From Rhodospirillaceae bacterium (lineage in GTDB: Bacteria > Pseudomonadota > Alphaproteobacteria > Micavibrionales > UBA2020): a stretch of 6,096 bases of DNA. The DNA is taken from the NCBI GenBank assembly GCA_003524565.1, contig DQGU01000072.1:1019-7114 (forward strand). Reading direction: 5' to 3'. Positions 5,137-6,096 of this stretch are shown here, piece by piece. A model generated the notes under the pieces. It saw only the letters and a program-made list of their open reading frames with translations, searched no databases and was not told the origin of the DNA. The position numbers and the translations under genes were made by a program. How positions within the stretch are numbered: position 1 is the first letter of the stretch; every line of letters begins with the position of its first letter.

Positions 5137-6096
5137 ATGACTTCGACAAGAAAAAAACTGACCGCCGCCGCCAGTGCCCTTGCTATCGCCGTCTTTATGA
5201 CGACGTCCTATACAGCTGTTTTCGCAGGTGGCGGGCAGGCACGTTCGGCCGGCAAATCCGTTCCGGCCAATACCTACCGCGCGCTTGACCTGTTTGGCGA
5301 AGTGTTCGAGCGCGTGCGCGCCGATTATGTTGACCCCGTCGAAGACCGCAAGCTGCTGGAATACGCGCTCGTGGGTATGCTGTCGAACCTCGACCCCCAC
5401 TCCACCTATATGACCGAAGAAGAAACCAAGGCGATGTCTGTGCAGAACCGCGGCGAATTTGGCGGCCTTGGCATCGAAGTCACCATGGAAAACGGCGTTG
5501 TCAAAGTCGTATCCCCGATTGACGATACCCCCGCGGCCCGCGCCGGCGTCCAGTCCGGCGACCTTATCGTCGAAATCGACGGCCAGCAGGTTATGGGCAT
5601 GTCGCTGAACGATGCCGTTGATAAAATGCGCGGCCGTGTCGGCACCAACATCGTGCTGACCATCGTCCGCGCCGGCGCGGCGGAGCCGATGCGCCTGACG
5701 CTGACGCGTGACGTTATCCAGATTAAATCCGTCCGCTCCCGCGTCGAAGGCGGCAATGTCGGTTATATCCGCATGTCCGCTTTCAACGGCCAGACCTTCA
5801 CCGGCCTGCAAAAAGCGTTTCAGGACATCGACAAGGAAGCCGGCAGCAAAATCATCGGCTACGTCCTTGACCTGCGCAACAACCCGGGCGGCCTGCTTGA
5901 CCAGGCCATCGCCGTATCCGATGCCTTCCTCGACAAGGGTGAAATCGTTTCCACCCGCGGGCGCAAGGCCGAAGACACCCGCCGCGACAACGCAACCCCG
6001 GGCGACCTTGCCCGCGGCCTGCCAGTTGTGGTTCTGGTGAATGGCGGTTCTGCCTCGGCTTCTGAAATTGTGGCGGGTGCGCTGCAAGACCACAAA
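5137..6096 (+). CDS. ctpA: Carboxyl-terminal processing protease, peptidase S41 family (3'-truncated)
   Basis: This is a periplasmic serine protease that trims or degrades proteins from their C-termini. The frame is open to the window edge, giving 320 residues. Residues 1-30 look like a signal peptide (TRKK, hydrophobic stretch, cleavage likely after AVFA). An N-terminal helical segment (about 46-100, with NLDPHSTYMT) precedes a PDZ domain (about 106-190: GEFGGLGIEV, TPAARAGVQSGDLIVEIDG). The protease core follows with GYIRMSAF, LDLRNNPGGLL at 244-254 and GGSASASEIVAGALQDH; the middle Ser, residue 307, is the expected nucleophile by analogy with E. coli Prc. The catalytic Lys, usually about 25 residues later, falls outside the window. 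ATG 5137 is 2 nt after the envC-like stop, with AGGA 12 nt upstream. S41 proteases often control peptidoglycan hydrolases, which fits the neighbour (inference). Confidence 0.96.
   Translation, partial: MTSTRKKLTAAASALAIAVFMTTSYTAVFAGGGQARSAGKSVPANTYRALDLFGEVFERVRADYVDPVEDRKLLEYALVGMLSNLDPHSTYMTEEETKAMSVQNRGEFGGLGIEVTMENGVVKVVSPIDDTPAARAGVQSGDLIVEIDGQQVMGMSLNDAVDKMRGRVGTNIVLTIVRAGAAEPMRLTLTRDVIQIKSVRSRVEGGNVGYIRMSAFNGQTFTGLQKAFQDIDKEAGSKIIGYVLDLRNNPGGLLDQAIAVSDAFLDKGEIVSTRGRKAEDTRRDNATPGDLARGLPVVVLVNGGSASASEIVAGALQDHK

Noticed and set aside
5056..6093. Minus-strand open frame of about 345 codons opposite ctpA
   Set aside because: It is a codon-bias shadow of the secure S41 protease gene; no family features can be seen in the translation.
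1..6096. Mobile element, CRISPR array, phage or defence system
   Set aside because: No transposase, integrase, terminal repeats, spaced repeats or defence domains were seen; all genes belong to housekeeping families.

Overview
The window is about 6.1 kb, moderately GC-rich and almost fully coding, with every gene on the + strand. The order nadD - rsfS - rlmH - envC-like - ctpA is a housekeeping arrangement known from Alphaproteobacteria. I infer an alphaproteobacterium from this synteny and from the protein sequences; the exact lineage cannot be settled from the sequence alone.

Layout: (1) 1-2091 is the 3' two-thirds of putA (bifunctional proline dehydrogenase / P5C dehydrogenase), cut by the left edge. 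(2) 2095-2715 is nadD, starting 3 nt after the putA stop with a TTG codon and a good ribosome binding site. (3) 2716-2919 is the only sizeable non-coding stretch. It holds a perfect -10 box with a -35 at 17 bp, a GC-rich inverted repeat in the promoter spacer, and a clear intrinsic terminator upstream of rsfS, so a short RNA of about 96 nt or an attenuated leader is possible. (4) 2920-3444 is rsfS, with a Lys/Ala/Pro-rich N-terminal extension and apparently an ATC start. (5) 3472-3921 is rlmH. (6) 3935-5134 is an EnvC-like murein hydrolase activator with a degenerate LytM domain. (7) 5137-6096 is ctpA (S41 carboxyl-terminal processing protease), cut by the right edge just after its catalytic serine.

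The genes fall into three jobs: proline catabolism and NAD synthesis (putA, nadD), ribosome silencing and 23S rRNA modification (rsfS, rlmH), and periplasmic peptidoglycan remodelling and proteolysis (envC-like, ctpA). Short gaps (2-27 nt) from rsfS onward suggest one transcript.

I found no mobile element, CRISPR array, tRNA or rRNA, and no convincing new multi-gene system. The points most worth a second look are an abrupt codon-usage change inside putA near 1075-1126 (recombination or assembly chimera), the promoter-terminator arrangement before rsfS, and the ATC start and histone-H1-like tail of RsfS.
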